Assembly (NCBI RefSeq): GCF_009664855.1 | Contig: NZ_CP045928.1 | Span: 4,713,186 to 4,777,185 of the forward strand | Direction of reading: 5' to 3' | DNA: 64,000 nucleotides | DNA from: Flavobacterium sp. SLB02 | GTDB lineage: Bacteria > Bacteroidota > Bacteroidia > Flavobacteriales > Flavobacteriaceae | Shown: positions 1 through 9,075 of the stretch, piece after piece | Position numbering within the stretch: the stretch's first letter is position 1 | How the letters are laid out: every line of letters starts with the position of its first letter | Program-made: the position numbers and the translations under genes | Notes under the pieces: generated by a model | What the model was told of the DNA's origin: nothing | Database searches by the model: none | Seen by the model: only the letters and a program-made list of their open reading frames with translations

Positions 1-343
1 GGACATGTCAGTTCAGGGTAGAGATTTACTTACCGGTAAACCAAAACAAGTTGATGTTTCTTACCGTGAAATTGCTAAAGCATTAGATAAATCGATTCAG
101 CGTATTGAAGATGCGGTAATGGAAACATTATCTCAAACTCCACCTGAATTAGCTGCAGATATCTACAATACTGGTATTTATTTAGCTGGTGGTGGATCTA
201 TGCTTAGAGGTCTTGACAAACGTATTTCGCAAAAAACAGATTTACCTGTTTATATTGCTGAGGATCCGTTAAGAGCTGTAGTTCGTGGAACCGGAATGGC
301 ACTTAAAAATATTGCAAAATTTAAAAGTATCTTAATTAAATAA
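1..343 (+). CDS. mreB: Rod shape-determining protein MreB (C-terminal end, partial)
   Basis: Partial gene: the reading frame is open from the left edge, so the Met at base 5 is internal and not a start. About 113 residues of the actin-like ATPase C-terminus are visible, including the nucleotide-binding glycine turn LAGGGSML and the end RAVVRGTGMALKN, both typical of MreB. MreB forms membrane-bound filaments that direct lateral wall synthesis. The order mreB-mreC-mreD-mrdA-rodA is the classical elongasome cluster. A strong hairpin follows it before mreC. Confidence 0.95.
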   Translation, partial: DMSVQGRDLLTGKPKQVDVSYREIAKALDKSIQRIEDAVMETLSQTPPELAADIYNTGIYLAGGGSMLRGLDKRISQKTDLPVYIAEDPLRAVVRGTGMALKNIAKFKSILIK

Positions 344-363
344 GATTCAAAATAATCAATATA

Positions 364-406
364 ATTTTATAAGAGTCAAATTTAATTTATTTGACTCTTA
401 TAAAAT
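364..406 (+). terminator. Long perfect hairpin between mreB and mreC
   Basis: Two perfect 18-base arms (364-381 and 389-406) enclose a 7-base loop. The stem is AT-rich, and its 3' arm ends in A-rich sequence with no clean T-run, so it may act as a partial terminator or as an mRNA-stabilising stem rather than a full stop. It suggests that mreB is expressed at a different level from mreC-rodA. Confidence 0.6.
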
Positions 407-451
407 TGGAAACTTAATAGCATATCCTGAAACAAAATAACCAAACAAGAA

Positions 452-1276
452 ATGCAGCAAATTTTTAATTTCATTATAAGAAACAGTAATCGATTGCTGT
501 TTTTGCTGCTTTTAGGTATTTCGTTGGCACTCACAATTCAATCGCATTCTTTTCATAGAAGTAAAGTAATCAGCTCAGCTAATTTTTTAAGCGGAGGTGT
601 TTATGAAAAAATCAATCATGTAAATGAATATTTGAATTTAAGAACCGAAAACGACGAACTTGTACTTGAAAACGCAAGATTAAAAAGTCTTTTATTCAAT
701 AAGGAAGACACTACAAAAATTCCTTTAGCTGATAGCGTAAAAGGAGTAAAACCTGCGGATATTATAGTTTCAAAAGTAATTCACAACTCATACAATACGC
801 ACGAAAACTACATTACTTTAAATTCCGGATCAAATGACGGAATCAAACAGGATATGGGGGTAATTAACAGTTTAGGAATTATTGGTGTAATTGATAATAC
901 CTCGCCAAGATACTCTACAGTAGTGAGTATTTTGAATATGAAATCTCATATTAATGCAAAACTAAAAAAGTCAAATCATTTTGGTTCGTTAACGTGGAAT
1001 GGAAAGAGCACAGGATTTGTTCAGCTTGAAGATGTTCCTAGACTAGCTTCTATTAGAAAAGGCGATACCATTGTTACCGGTGGCCAATCTGTAATTTTTC
1101 CAGAAGGAATTAATATTGGTACGGTTGACAAAATTTCAATAAAAGAAAACACAAGTTACTATGTCATAAATGTTAAATTATTTAACGATATGACAAATTT
1201 AGGTCATGTATATATTATCAAGAGTAAGGACAGAGAAGAACTTATTAATTTAGAAAACAAGAGAAAGAATGAATAG
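452..1276 (+). CDS. mreC: Rod shape-determining protein MreC
   Basis: 274 aa bitopic inner-membrane protein that links MreB filaments to periplasmic wall enzymes. One membrane helix lies near residues 12-32, followed by a coiled-coil-like stretch (about 55-85, NEYLNLRTENDELVLENARL) and the beta-rich MreC domain to about residue 260 (ITLNSGSNDGIKQDMGVI, then GLIG-type and VVTGG-type turns). Length fits Bacteroidota MreC. Its last 8 bases overlap the start of mreD, indicating translational coupling. It lies 108 bases after mreB, across a hairpin. Confidence 0.95.
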   Translation: MQQIFNFIIRNSNRLLFLLLLGISLALTIQSHSFHRSKVISSANFLSGGVYEKINHVNEYLNLRTENDELVLENARLKSLLFNKEDTTKIPLADSVKGVKPADIIVSKVIHNSYNTHENYITLNSGSNDGIKQDMGVINSLGIIGVIDNTSPRYSTVVSILNMKSHINAKLKKSNHFGSLTWNGKSTGFVQLEDVPRLASIRKGDTIVTGGQSVIFPEGINIGTVDKISIKENTSYYVINVKLFNDMTNLGHVYIIKSKDREELINLENKRKNE

Positions 1277-1775
1277 CGCTGTGTTAGGCAATATTTTTCG
1301 ATTTATTATTTTACTAGCAATTCAGATTGTTATTTTTAATAATATGAACTTATTAGGGTACATAAGTCCCTTCCCATACATCCTATACATTATTTTGTAT
1401 CCGGTAAACAGTAATAGAGCGGGATTAATATTTTCTAGTTTTTTACTGGGTCTTACTATGGATATGTTTTGTAATTCAGGAGGAATTCATGCAACAGCCT
1501 GCGTTATCCTCGCCTATTACAGACCTTATATATTTAAATTTTCGTTTGGATTAAGTTATGAATATCAGACTATCAAGTTAAACGATTCATTAACTCCTGA
1601 ACGATTTTCATTTATTTTTGTATCTGTTTTATTACACCATATCGTATTATTCATACTGGAAGCGTTTCAGTTTAAATTTATCTGGGATATTTTACTACGA
1701 ACATTATTTAGCTCAATCTTTACAATAATCACCTCAATTATCATAATTTACCTTATTAAGCCTAATAAACGATGA
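1269..1775 (+). CDS. mreD: Rod shape-determining protein MreD
   Basis: 168 aa, hydrophobic along nearly its full length, with about five predicted membrane segments. Residues near 60-70 (LGLTMDMF) carry the short acidic motif expected of MreD. MreD is an integral elongasome subunit acting with MreC. The start overlaps mreC by 8 bases and the stop overlaps the mrdA start in an ATGA, so these genes are translationally coupled. Sequence conservation in MreD is low; the call rests on topology and gene order. Confidence 0.88.
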   Translation: MNSAVLGNIFRFIILLAIQIVIFNNMNLLGYISPFPYILYIILYPVNSNRAGLIFSSFLLGLTMDMFCNSGGIHATACVILAYYRPYIFKFSFGLSYEYQTIKLNDSLTPERFSFIFVSVLLHHIVLFILEAFQFKFIWDILLRTLFSSIFTIITSIIIIYLIKPNKR

Positions 1776-3724
1776 GAAAAATTCTGCTGCCCTCTTTAAT
1801 TATTATCGCAGCATCTCTGCTTGTGATGAGGGTATTTTATTTGCAAATTATAGACGATTCTTTTAAGTTAAAATCTGATAATAATGCAATCAAGAAGCAG
1901 TATGACTATCCTGAAAGAGGCTATATTTATGACCGAAACGGAAAGCTACTAGTTGCGAATCAAGCTTCTTATGACATCATGGTAATCCCGAGAGAGATTA
2001 AGGAAAACCTTAATATTGACGAATTTTGCACATTGCTTAATATTACCAGAGAAGATTATGAAAAGAGAATTGCAAAAGCCAAAGTATACAGCCCAAGATT
2101 ACCGTCTGTATTTCTACCGCAATTAAACAAATCTGAATTTGCCGCTTTTCAGGAAAAAATCAGAAAATATGAAGGCTTTTATTTCCAGAAACGTTCTCTT
2201 CGTGATTATGAAGTAGATTATGGCGCCAATATTTTTGGTTCTATTCTACAGGTAAATGAAAAATTAATTGCTAAAAACCCTTATTACAATAGTGGTGACT
2301 TAATTGGAAGACAAGGTGTTGAAGAAAGCTACGAAGAAGTTTTACGTGGAATAAAAGGTGTAAAATACATCCAGAAAGACAAATACAACAGAGAAATTGG
2401 TTCTTATAAAGAAGGCAAATACGACACTATCGCTGTTGCCGGAGAAGACATTAATTTAACTATTGATGCTGAACTTCAAAAATATGGTGAAGAATTAATG
2501 ATCAATAAAAGAGGTGGAATTGTTGCCCTTGAACCTAAAACAGGTGAAATTCTGGCATTAGTTACCGCTCCTTCTTATGATCCTGGTATTTTGGTGGGAA
2601 GGCAAAGATCTAAAAACTACACGCTTTTATATCATGATTCTATTGCAAAACCTTTATACGATAGAGGACTTTTGGCAGAATATCCTCCGGGCTCACCTTT
2701 TAAAATTCTGACGGGTTTGGTTGCATTACAAGAAGGTGTTGTTAATGAGCAAACTACTTTTATGTGTCACCACGGTTTTAGTTATGGTGGTGGTCGTTTT
2801 ATGAAATGCCACGGCTTTGGACCTCATCAATTGCATAATGGGATTTACCTTTCCTGCAACACATACTTTGGCCAGGCGTATATGTTAACTATTAATAAAT
2901 ACAAAGACCCGGGCAAGGCAGTAGATGTTTGGAGTGATCACGTAAAAAGTTTTGGATTAGGTCAATTTATGGGCTATGATTTACCAACAGGTAAAAGAGG
3001 AAATATTCCAACTTCTAAGACATACAAAAAAATCTATCCTAATGGAGGCTGGAGAAGCTCAACGATTGTATCCAACGCTATTGGCCAGGGTGAGGTTTTA
3101 ATGACTCCTATTCAGCTTGCTAATATGATGGCAACTGTTGCAAATCAAGGGTATTATTATACGCCTCATATCATTAAGAAAATTGAAGGCAAAAAAATCG
3201 ATGCTAAGTTTACAACAAAACACGTAACTACAATTGATCAAAAATATTTCCCACCGGTCATAAGTGGTTTATTTGATGTTTACAACAAAGGTACAGCTGC
3301 ATCACTTAGAGTAAATGGAATTGATATTTGCGGAAAAACAGGTACAGCAGAAAACTTTGCTAAAATTAACGGAAAAAGAACTCAGCTTAAAGACCACTCT
3401 ATATTTGTTGCTTTTGCTCCAAAAGACAACCCTAAAATTGCTATTGCAATTATGATTGAAAATGGAGGTTTTGGTGCTACAGTTGCAGGACCAATTGCTA
3501 GTTTAATGATCGAAAAATATTTAAGAAAAAAAATCACAAGGACTGATTTAGAAATTCGGGTATTAAACAAAAGTCTTGTAAGTGAATATGCAAAATTAGG
3601 AGGACCGACTGCAGCGAGCGCTATTGAATCTACTCCGAAAGACTCCGTTATGAGTGCAAAAATAGCAAAGCTGCCAAAAGTAGAAGTTAAAAAAGTCCTT
3701 TTAGATACCACCCAAGAAAATTAA
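1772..3724 (+). CDS. mrdA: Penicillin-binding protein 2, elongation DD-transpeptidase
   Basis: 650 aa class B PBP that crosslinks peptidoglycan in the lateral wall. It has an N-terminal membrane anchor (about 4-24), a dimerisation domain (about 45-215, with RGYIYDRNG) and a transpeptidase domain (about 245-580). The three active-site motifs are visible: SPFK with the acylated Ser at about 308, SCN at 361-363, and KTG at 522-524. A 70-residue Ala/Lys-rich tail follows. The ATGA overlap with mreD and the 14-base gap to rodA place it in one operon with its glycosyltransferase partner. Confidence 0.96.
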   Translation: MRKILLPSLIIIAASLLVMRVFYLQIIDDSFKLKSDNNAIKKQYDYPERGYIYDRNGKLLVANQASYDIMVIPREIKENLNIDEFCTLLNITREDYEKRIAKAKVYSPRLPSVFLPQLNKSEFAAFQEKIRKYEGFYFQKRSLRDYEVDYGANIFGSILQVNEKLIAKNPYYNSGDLIGRQGVEESYEEVLRGIKGVKYIQKDKYNREIGSYKEGKYDTIAVAGEDINLTIDAELQKYGEELMINKRGGIVALEPKTGEILALVTAPSYDPGILVGRQRSKNYTLLYHDSIAKPLYDRGLLAEYPPGSPFKILTGLVALQEGVVNEQTTFMCHHGFSYGGGRFMKCHGFGPHQLHNGIYLSCNTYFGQAYMLTINKYKDPGKAVDVWSDHVKSFGLGQFMGYDLPTGKRGNIPTSKTYKKIYPNGGWRSSTIVSNAIGQGEVLMTPIQLANMMATVANQGYYYTPHIIKKIEGKKIDAKFTTKHVTTIDQKYFPPVISGLFDVYNKGTAASLRVNGIDICGKTGTAENFAKINGKRTQLKDHSIFVAFAPKDNPKIAIAIMIENGGFGATVAGPIASLMIEKYLRKKITRTDLEIRVLNKSLVSEYAKLGGPTAASAIESTPKDSVMSAKIAKLPKVEVKKVLLDTTQEN

Positions 3725-3738
3725 TACAATTATTTCAA

Positions 3739-4974
3739 ATGAAAAACCAAAGTATAAAAAATAACATTGACTGGATAAGTGTTTTTATTTACACTGCGTT
3801 GGTAATATTGGGATGGCTAAACATTTATTCCTCTTCATTATTATCTACCGACGGAACCTATCAAAAACAGTTAATTTTTATTGGCTGTACCATTCCTTTG
3901 ATTTTCATCGTACTTTTTGTTGACGGAAAGTTTTATGAAAAATACGCGAGTATCATTTTTGGGGTTTCATTATTATCCTTAGCCGGTTTGTTTCTTTTTG
4001 GAAAAACCATTGCGGGCCAAAGATGTTGGTATGCAATAGGAAGCTTTACAATACAGCCTTCTGAGTTTGCAAAAGCTGCTACAGCATTGGCATTAGCAAA
4101 ATATTTAAGTGATACACAGATTAACCTGAAAGAAGTAAACAGACAGGTTCAGGCTTTGGCTATTGTTTTTCTACCAGTATTATTGATCTTACCTCAACCC
4201 GATCCAGGAAGTGCTTTAATCTACAGTATTTTTATTGTGGTTTTGTACAGAGAAGGATTACCTTCCTGGTATGTTTGGACTGGTTTTATCACTATCTTAC
4301 TATTCGTTTTAACCCTTGTTTTAGAACCTTACGCAGTTATTTTAATTGCATTGGGAGTATTAATTATCATACATTTTAAAGGCAGGGCTGTCGATAGAAA
4401 CATTCTTTTAAGCGGTATTTTACTAGCTGTTATTTCGGCTTTTGTTTTATCTGTAGACTATGTTTTCGACCATATTTTTAAGCAGCATCACCGTGACCGT
4501 TTTAATATTTTATTAGGTAAAACTGTCGATATGAAAGGTATTGGATACAATACTAACCAATCAGAAATTGCTATTGGATCCGGAGGCTGGATTGGAAAAG
4601 GCTTCTTAGAAGGAACTCAAACCAAAGGAGGATTCGTGCCTGAGCAACATACCGATTACATCTTTACAACTGTTGGTGAAGAATGGGGTTTTGCAGGATC
4701 TGTGGTGGTTATTGCACTTTTTGTGGGCTTACTATTAAGAGTAATTTATTTGGCCGAAAGACAAAAAACAAAATTCAGCAGAGTTTATGGCTATTGTGTG
4801 GCCGGAATTTTGTTTACTCACTTTTTTGTAAACATCGCAATGGTTATCGGGATTTTTCCAACCATTGGAGTTCCGCTTCCTTTCTTTTCTTATGGAGGTT
4901 CAGGACTTTGGGGATTCACTATTTTACTGTTTATCTTCTTAAAAATGGATGCAAATAAGGTAAATGAATGGTAG
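3739..4974 (+). CDS. rodA: Rod shape-determining protein RodA, SEDS peptidoglycan glycosyltransferase
   Basis: 411 aa polytopic SEDS protein that polymerises lipid II with PBP2. Recognisable SEDS features are the helix pair leading to GQRCWYAIGSFTIQPSEFAK, the catalytic-loop region QPDPGSALIY, and the C-terminal segments with GEEWGFAGS and GVPLPFFSYGGSGL. Length and roughly ten membrane helices fit RodA rather than FtsW, and the mrdA neighbour supports this. It is the last gene of the cluster; a convergent DedA gene lies beyond a bidirectional terminator. Confidence 0.95.
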   Translation: MKNQSIKNNIDWISVFIYTALVILGWLNIYSSSLLSTDGTYQKQLIFIGCTIPLIFIVLFVDGKFYEKYASIIFGVSLLSLAGLFLFGKTIAGQRCWYAIGSFTIQPSEFAKAATALALAKYLSDTQINLKEVNRQVQALAIVFLPVLLILPQPDPGSALIYSIFIVVLYREGLPSWYVWTGFITILLFVLTLVLEPYAVILIALGVLIIIHFKGRAVDRNILLSGILLAVISAFVLSVDYVFDHIFKQHHRDRFNILLGKTVDMKGIGYNTNQSEIAIGSGGWIGKGFLEGTQTKGGFVPEQHTDYIFTTVGEEWGFAGSVVVIALFVGLLLRVIYLAERQKTKFSRVYGYCVAGILFTHFFVNIAMVIGIFPTIGVPLPFFSYGGSGLWGFTILLFIFLKMDANKVNEW

Positions 4975-5265
4975 TCTTTTGAGACAAATTCCAAATATAA
5001 AAAATTCCAAATTCCAAATCCAAACCTTTTAATCGCTGGAGTAGTAACAGAAACCTTAAGTTTTTTTAGTTAAGCCGTGTTTGGTATCAGCTTCTATAAA
5101 TTCGTTACTGAAAAGGCATGATAACTTCAATTAAAGAATAATCTCAAATACAACCTATAGCCCAAGGTTTCAACCTTGAGGTTACGTTGAGTTACGTATC
5201 GTAACCAGACAATGTTACACCTGCAACGTTTCCATATTATCAGTATCTAAAAATAATATTCAGGC
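4975..5265. other. Intergenic region with short repeats, no gene seen
   Basis: About 290 bases between rodA and the terminator hold no convincing reading frame. Near the rodA end (about 4988-5022) there are several tandem copies of ATTCCAAAT-like words, and at about 5158-5180 an AAGGTTTCAACCTT palindrome. Similar words recur in other gaps of this window, so this looks like a landing place for small dispersed intergenic repeats rather than a regulatory leader. Confidence 0.5.
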
Positions 5266-5303
5266 ATAAAAAAGTCCGAAGTTTAAACTTCGGACTTTTT
5301 TAT
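5266..5303. terminator. Bidirectional terminator between rodA and dedA
   Basis: A perfect 38-base palindrome (19-base arms, axis between 5284 and 5285) with a GC-containing core and A-run/T-run flanks on both sides. It serves the convergent rodA (plus) and DedA (minus) transcripts. Confidence 0.9.
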
Positions 5304-5318
5304 ATTTTTAATTTTCAA

Positions 5319-5999
5319 TTATATCTTTTCGCTTGGTCTTTTCTTTAAAAGCTTTACTAAAACCGGGAAAGTAGAAATTATAACGATGATGATAATGATA
5401 TATTCAATATGATGTTTTAGATCAATTCCTTGTTTTAAGAACACTCCGTATAAATAATGTCCTGCAAAAATCAGGATAAACGACCATAAGAAAGAGCTCA
5501 GGATATTATAAAACATGAATTTCTTTTTATCCATAGAAACAATACCCGCAATGATTGGTGCAAATGTTCTGAAAATTGGAAGAAAACGCGCGTATATAAT
5601 AGCTTTCCCTCCATACTTTTCGAAGAAATCTTTAGATTGTAAAAGGTATTTTTTCTTAAACCAGAATGAATCTTCTTTTTTAAACAAATAGTATCCACTT
5701 TTGGCTCCAAACCAATATCCTGTCATATTTCCTAAAACCCCCATTATAGCAACAAGAGTTGAAAGCACAAATACATTTATAAAGTCAGCCGGAATATCAA
5801 CTACATTTAGCATTAAGTCGCGGCTATAGATGCCCGCCAAGAAAAGTAAACTATCCCCCGGAAGGAAGAAACCTGCAAAAAGTCCTGTTTCAGCAAAAAC
5901 TATAAACAAAACAATAAATAAACCAATTTGAACACCTCCGATGCTTAATGTAATATAAAATTCAGGGTTAATTAATTGACTCCAATCAAAATTATTCAT
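5319..5999 (-). CDS. DedA family membrane protein
   Basis: 226 aa polytopic inner-membrane protein of the DedA/SNARE-associated (VTT) family, members of which act as lipid scramblases or carrier-lipid flippases (known of the family). The signature is visible: ETGLFAGFFLPGDSLLF near residues 36-52, then YARFLPIFRTFAPIIAGI near 135-155 with the conserved Arg-Pro pair. The lysine-rich C-terminus is cytoplasmic. It stands alone, bounded by terminators on both sides. The specific substrate cannot be told from sequence. Confidence 0.9.
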   Translation of the reverse strand: MNNFDWSQLINPEFYITLSIGGVQIGLFIVLFIVFAETGLFAGFFLPGDSLLFLAGIYSRDLMLNVVDIPADFINVFVLSTLVAIMGVLGNMTGYWFGAKSGYYLFKKEDSFWFKKKYLLQSKDFFEKYGGKAIIYARFLPIFRTFAPIIAGIVSMDKKKFMFYNILSSFLWSFILIFAGHYLYGVFLKQGIDLKHHIEYIIIIIVIISTFPVLVKLLKKRPSEKI

Positions 6000-6091
6000 A
6001 AATGCGTTTGGTTATATTTATAAGTTCGTGAAATTAACAATAATTTGCTTCAACACCAATAAATTGCTATATTTTAAAGATAAATTAACTA

Positions 6092-6119
6092 TTTAAAAGC
6101 CCAAGTTTACACTTGGGCT
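6092..6119 (-). terminator. Terminator after the HMA protein gene
   Basis: A 9-base GC-rich stem (6098-6106 with 6111-6119) and TTAC tetraloop, followed on the minus strand by TTTT. It lies just downstream of the HMA gene stop and separates it from dedA. Confidence 0.8.
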
Positions 6120-6129
6120 CGTTAGATAA

Positions 6130-6471
6130 TTATTCTCTTACATACTTGCAGCAAGAATGTAAATTTTCATAATCAGTATCTGTTGCTTTAACATCCTTAG
6201 TATCATGCCCTACTTTAGCAATAGCTTTATTCAAATCTTCAGGAGATGACTTTTCTTCATTTAAAATTACGGCAAGCTGATGTGAACTAATATCCCAGGT
6301 TGCTGACTTAACACCGGGAACAGCAAAAGCTGCTTTTTCGATTCTTTTTTTGCATTGCTCACAATTACCGTTTACCTCTGTAGTATATTTTAAATTCTTG
6401 TTCTTTTTAGTTTGAGCCTGAGCTGAAAATCCTAAAAAAGTGATCATTGCAATTAAAATTATATTTTTCAT
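6130..6471 (-). CDS. Secreted heavy-metal-associated (HMA) domain protein
   Basis: 113 aa. A signal peptide (residues 1-19, ending AQAQ) sends it to the periplasm or envelope. The rest is a ferredoxin-like HMA fold (about 26-95) with the metal-binding loop GNCEQCKKRIE, a CxxC motif as in CopZ/MerP. A second cysteine pair, HSCC, sits at the C-terminus and is not part of the standard HMA fold. Metal, probably Cu(I), is inferred from the family and from the neighbouring receptor and HYC_CC_PP protein. It lies 48 bases after the receptor and is probably cotranscribed. Confidence 0.85.
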   Translation of the reverse strand: MKNIILIAMITFLGFSAQAQTKKNKNLKYTTEVNGNCEQCKKRIEKAAFAVPGVKSATWDISSHQLAVILNEEKSSPEDLNKAIAKVGHDTKDVKATDTDYENLHSCCKYVRE

Positions 6472-6518
6472 ATTGTTTATTATTTATTGTTATTAAAATT
6501 GATTTTGAAACTGAACTT

Positions 6519-8525
6519 TTATTTTATTTTAAATCGTAATCCTGCGTAATACATTTGTCCAAAAATTGGAGCATACGCTATAGAAGCATCAAAGTTAGGA
6601 CCAAATGGATTTTCGGCTCCTAAAATTGCTTTTTGTTGTTTATAGTTCCCTATGTTTTCTCCTCCAACATATACTTCTAAAACTGGAGAAATAATTCTTG
6701 TTACCTGAACATTCATCACAGCATACGAAGGTGAAAAATCAGGAAACTGATCTTCTACAGGATTCGATGCTGTGTAAGGCAATTGCTGTTTTCCTGACCA
6801 GTTAAAAGTATAATCAAACTTCCACTGTTTACCATCATTTAAGTTTGTTTCATATTCCAGATTTCCTAAAAAACGGTGTTTTGCCTGCAACGGACGCTGA
6901 AAAGTACCTGTTAAATAATCGGTTTGAATATCATAATATTTATATGCCGTTCTAAGATTCAAATTATGAATTAACTCATAATTAAACTCAAATTGAAAGC
7001 TATTTGCAAAAGAACTTCCTTTTAAATTATAAAAAGAAACTTCCTGCGGACTTTGCATTAAGTCTACAACTGCCTGGTTTTGAAAATCGGTACGATAGAA
7101 ATCAAATCCGGCTTCGGCATTTTTATTAAAAAGTTTGAATTTCTGAGAAAAACTCACTCCGTAATTCCAGGCAATTTCAGGATTTAAACCATAAATTTTT
7201 CCGTTTGTATCTAAAATCGAAAACGTTCTTGAACTAGCAAAAAGCTGTTGATTCTCAGCAAAAATATTCGCTGAACGTTTTCCTCTTCCTGCAGAAAAAC
7301 GAATTACACCATCTTTCCACGGATTATATCTCATATGCAAACGAGGCGTTACAAAAAATCCTAAACGATTATGATTGTCTACCCTTCCTCCTAAAATAAG
7401 GCTAAAATTATCTGCATTATCATAAGTATACTCAAAGAACGCCCCTACCGAATTATCAATTCTGCTGTAGTCATTTACATTCACAAATTCCTGATACTGA
7501 TCATAAGTAAAATTTAAACCGGTCGAGAACTTATGCATCGTATTGTTTATAATCGAATTGAAAATTAAATTCGAATAAAAACTATTCTGCTTAATATCAT
7601 ACAAATTCAAACCAAAATAAGAGTTTTGATTGTGACTGTTAAAAGCATTCTGAAAACCAATACTCTGATAAGGCATATCTTTAAAAACATATCCAATCTT
7701 GGTAGAAACATCAAAACGTTCAGTATTGATTTCTGATCCCCAATAGTTTGTAGTTCCACGATCTCTGTCTTTATCGAAATCAACTTCTCCGGTTTGTTTT
7801 TTATCATTCATGTACCTGAAATTAATAAAACTAACCAAACCACTATCAGGATTATAATATTGATAACGGTTTAAAACATTGATCTGTTTCCCCAGAGGAT
7901 TATCCAGAAAACCATCATCGTTCATGTCATTTTTTGCCACACGCGCATTTCCGTGTACAAATAAACTTGTCGCCCATTTATCAGATAACTTTTTATTAAA
8001 ATGAGTATTCACCTCAAAACGCGCATCTGTAGAACCATAAACATTCAAAAAGAACGGAATGTCATTTAACGGTTTTAGAAGTTCTGTATTTATTTGGCCC
8101 GAAATACTTTCATAACCATTGATAACACTTCCTGCACCTTTGGTAATTTGTACACTCTCGATCCATGTTCCGGGTGTAAACGACAATCCGTAAGCCTGAG
8201 AAGCGCCACGTACCGAAGGAATATTTTCCTCGGTAATCATTAAATACGGACTCGTTAAGCCCAGCATTTTTATTTGCTTCGTTCCTGTTAAGGCATCAGA
8301 GAAATTAACATCGATAGATGGATTTGTCTCAAAACTTTCGGCCAGATTACAGCAGGCAGCTTTTAGCAATTCTTTGCTTGTAATAACACTTGTATTAGCA
8401 GTAAGGGTATAAGATTTTTTAATTCCTTTTTGCTTTTTGGTGATTTTTACTTCGTCCAGATCTTCTTGCGAAAAAGCAGTAGCAGAAAGTAAAATCATAC
8501 CCAAAAGCATGATATTTTTTTTCAT
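6519..8525 (-). CDS. TonB-dependent receptor, probable metal-related outer-membrane transporter
   Basis: 668 aa with a signal peptide (1-19, ending AFSQ), a plug domain (about 45-160; ITKGAGSVINGYESISGQIN) and a 22-strand barrel ending in Phe-Lys-Ile-Lys. There is no N-terminal carboxypeptidase-like domain, unlike SusC proteins. A vicinal cysteine pair (KAACCNLAESFE) near residue 58 is unusual for a plug and could bind soft metal. Together with the flanking HMA and HYC_CC_PP genes this suggests copper or a similar ion as cargo (inference). Family membership is certain; the substrate is not. Confidence 0.88.
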   Translation of the reverse strand: MKKNIMLLGMILLSATAFSQEDLDEVKITKKQKGIKKSYTLTANTSVITSKELLKAACCNLAESFETNPSIDVNFSDALTGTKQIKMLGLTSPYLMITEENIPSVRGASQAYGLSFTPGTWIESVQITKGAGSVINGYESISGQINTELLKPLNDIPFFLNVYGSTDARFEVNTHFNKKLSDKWATSLFVHGNARVAKNDMNDDGFLDNPLGKQINVLNRYQYYNPDSGLVSFINFRYMNDKKQTGEVDFDKDRDRGTTNYWGSEINTERFDVSTKIGYVFKDMPYQSIGFQNAFNSHNQNSYFGLNLYDIKQNSFYSNLIFNSIINNTMHKFSTGLNFTYDQYQEFVNVNDYSRIDNSVGAFFEYTYDNADNFSLILGGRVDNHNRLGFFVTPRLHMRYNPWKDGVIRFSAGRGKRSANIFAENQQLFASSRTFSILDTNGKIYGLNPEIAWNYGVSFSQKFKLFNKNAEAGFDFYRTDFQNQAVVDLMQSPQEVSFYNLKGSSFANSFQFEFNYELIHNLNLRTAYKYYDIQTDYLTGTFQRPLQAKHRFLGNLEYETNLNDGKQWKFDYTFNWSGKQQLPYTASNPVEDQFPDFSPSYAVMNVQVTRIISPVLEVYVGGENIGNYKQQKAILGAENPFGPNFDASIAYAPIFGQMYYAGLRFKIK

Positions 8526-8554
8526 AAAAAAGATTTTAATGTAATTAGAAAAAG

Positions 8555-8590
8555 GCTGTTTTGTAGAAACTTTTCTAAATAAAAAACAGC
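8555..8590 (-). terminator. Hairpin between HYC_CC_PP gene and TonB receptor gene
   Basis: Arms GCTGTTTT (8555-8562) and AAAACAGC (8583-8590) with an inner TAGAAA/TTTCTA pairing. On the minus strand it is followed by a short T-run. It may end the HYC_CC_PP transcript or reduce read-through into the receptor gene. Confidence 0.55.
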
Positions 8591-8630
8591 ATAGTACAAA
8601 CCATAAAAGGCTTGATTCTAAACATTAAAA

Positions 8631-9029
8631 TCAGGAATAAAAAATATATTGGCTATACAGCTTAAATAAAGGGGGTGCATTCGCATCAGAATAATACGAA
8701 ATGATTTGATTGCTTTTGAAATTTGGAATTGACAGAAAAGCAACGGGTTTAAATTCCTGAACTACGGCTGGAAAAGCAAATTGAAAAAAGAAAAACTTAA
8801 TAGTAGCATTATCAGATTTTTTCTCAAAATGAACCACTTTGTCTTTACAACAAGAAGATTTTTTTTCAGATGCACCACAACATTTCTTTTCAGGAGATGC
8901 AGTAACAGAAGTGTTTAATGAAACAGAAGCAATTTCGCCACCACAATAATGCACATCAAAAGCAAACCCAATGTTGGAAACCAACAATAGGAACGCTAAA
9001 AATAATCCTGTGCACTTTTTTAAATTCAT
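8631..9029 (-). CDS. HYC_CC_PP family protein
   Basis: 132 aa with a signal peptide (1-23). Family landmarks are in order: DVHYCGGEI near residue 26 (HYC), KKCCGASEKKSSCCKD near 48-62 (CC), and NAPPLF near the C-terminus (PP). The function of the family is not established. The many cysteines and its place just upstream of a TonB receptor and an HMA protein suggest metal binding at the envelope (inference). Confidence 0.85.
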   Translation of the reverse strand: MNLKKCTGLFLAFLLLVSNIGFAFDVHYCGGEIASVSLNTSVTASPEKKCCGASEKKSSCCKDKVVHFEKKSDNATIKFFFFQFAFPAVVQEFKPVAFLSIPNFKSNQIISYYSDANAPPLFKLYSQYIFYS

Positions 9030-9075
9030 TATGCAAAACTACCAAAAAAGAGTTAAAAAAAGATCTAATGAAATG

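Noticed and set aside
3382..3711. 109-aa minus-strand frame inside mrdA
   Set aside because: Antisense shadow of the conserved transpeptidase coding region.
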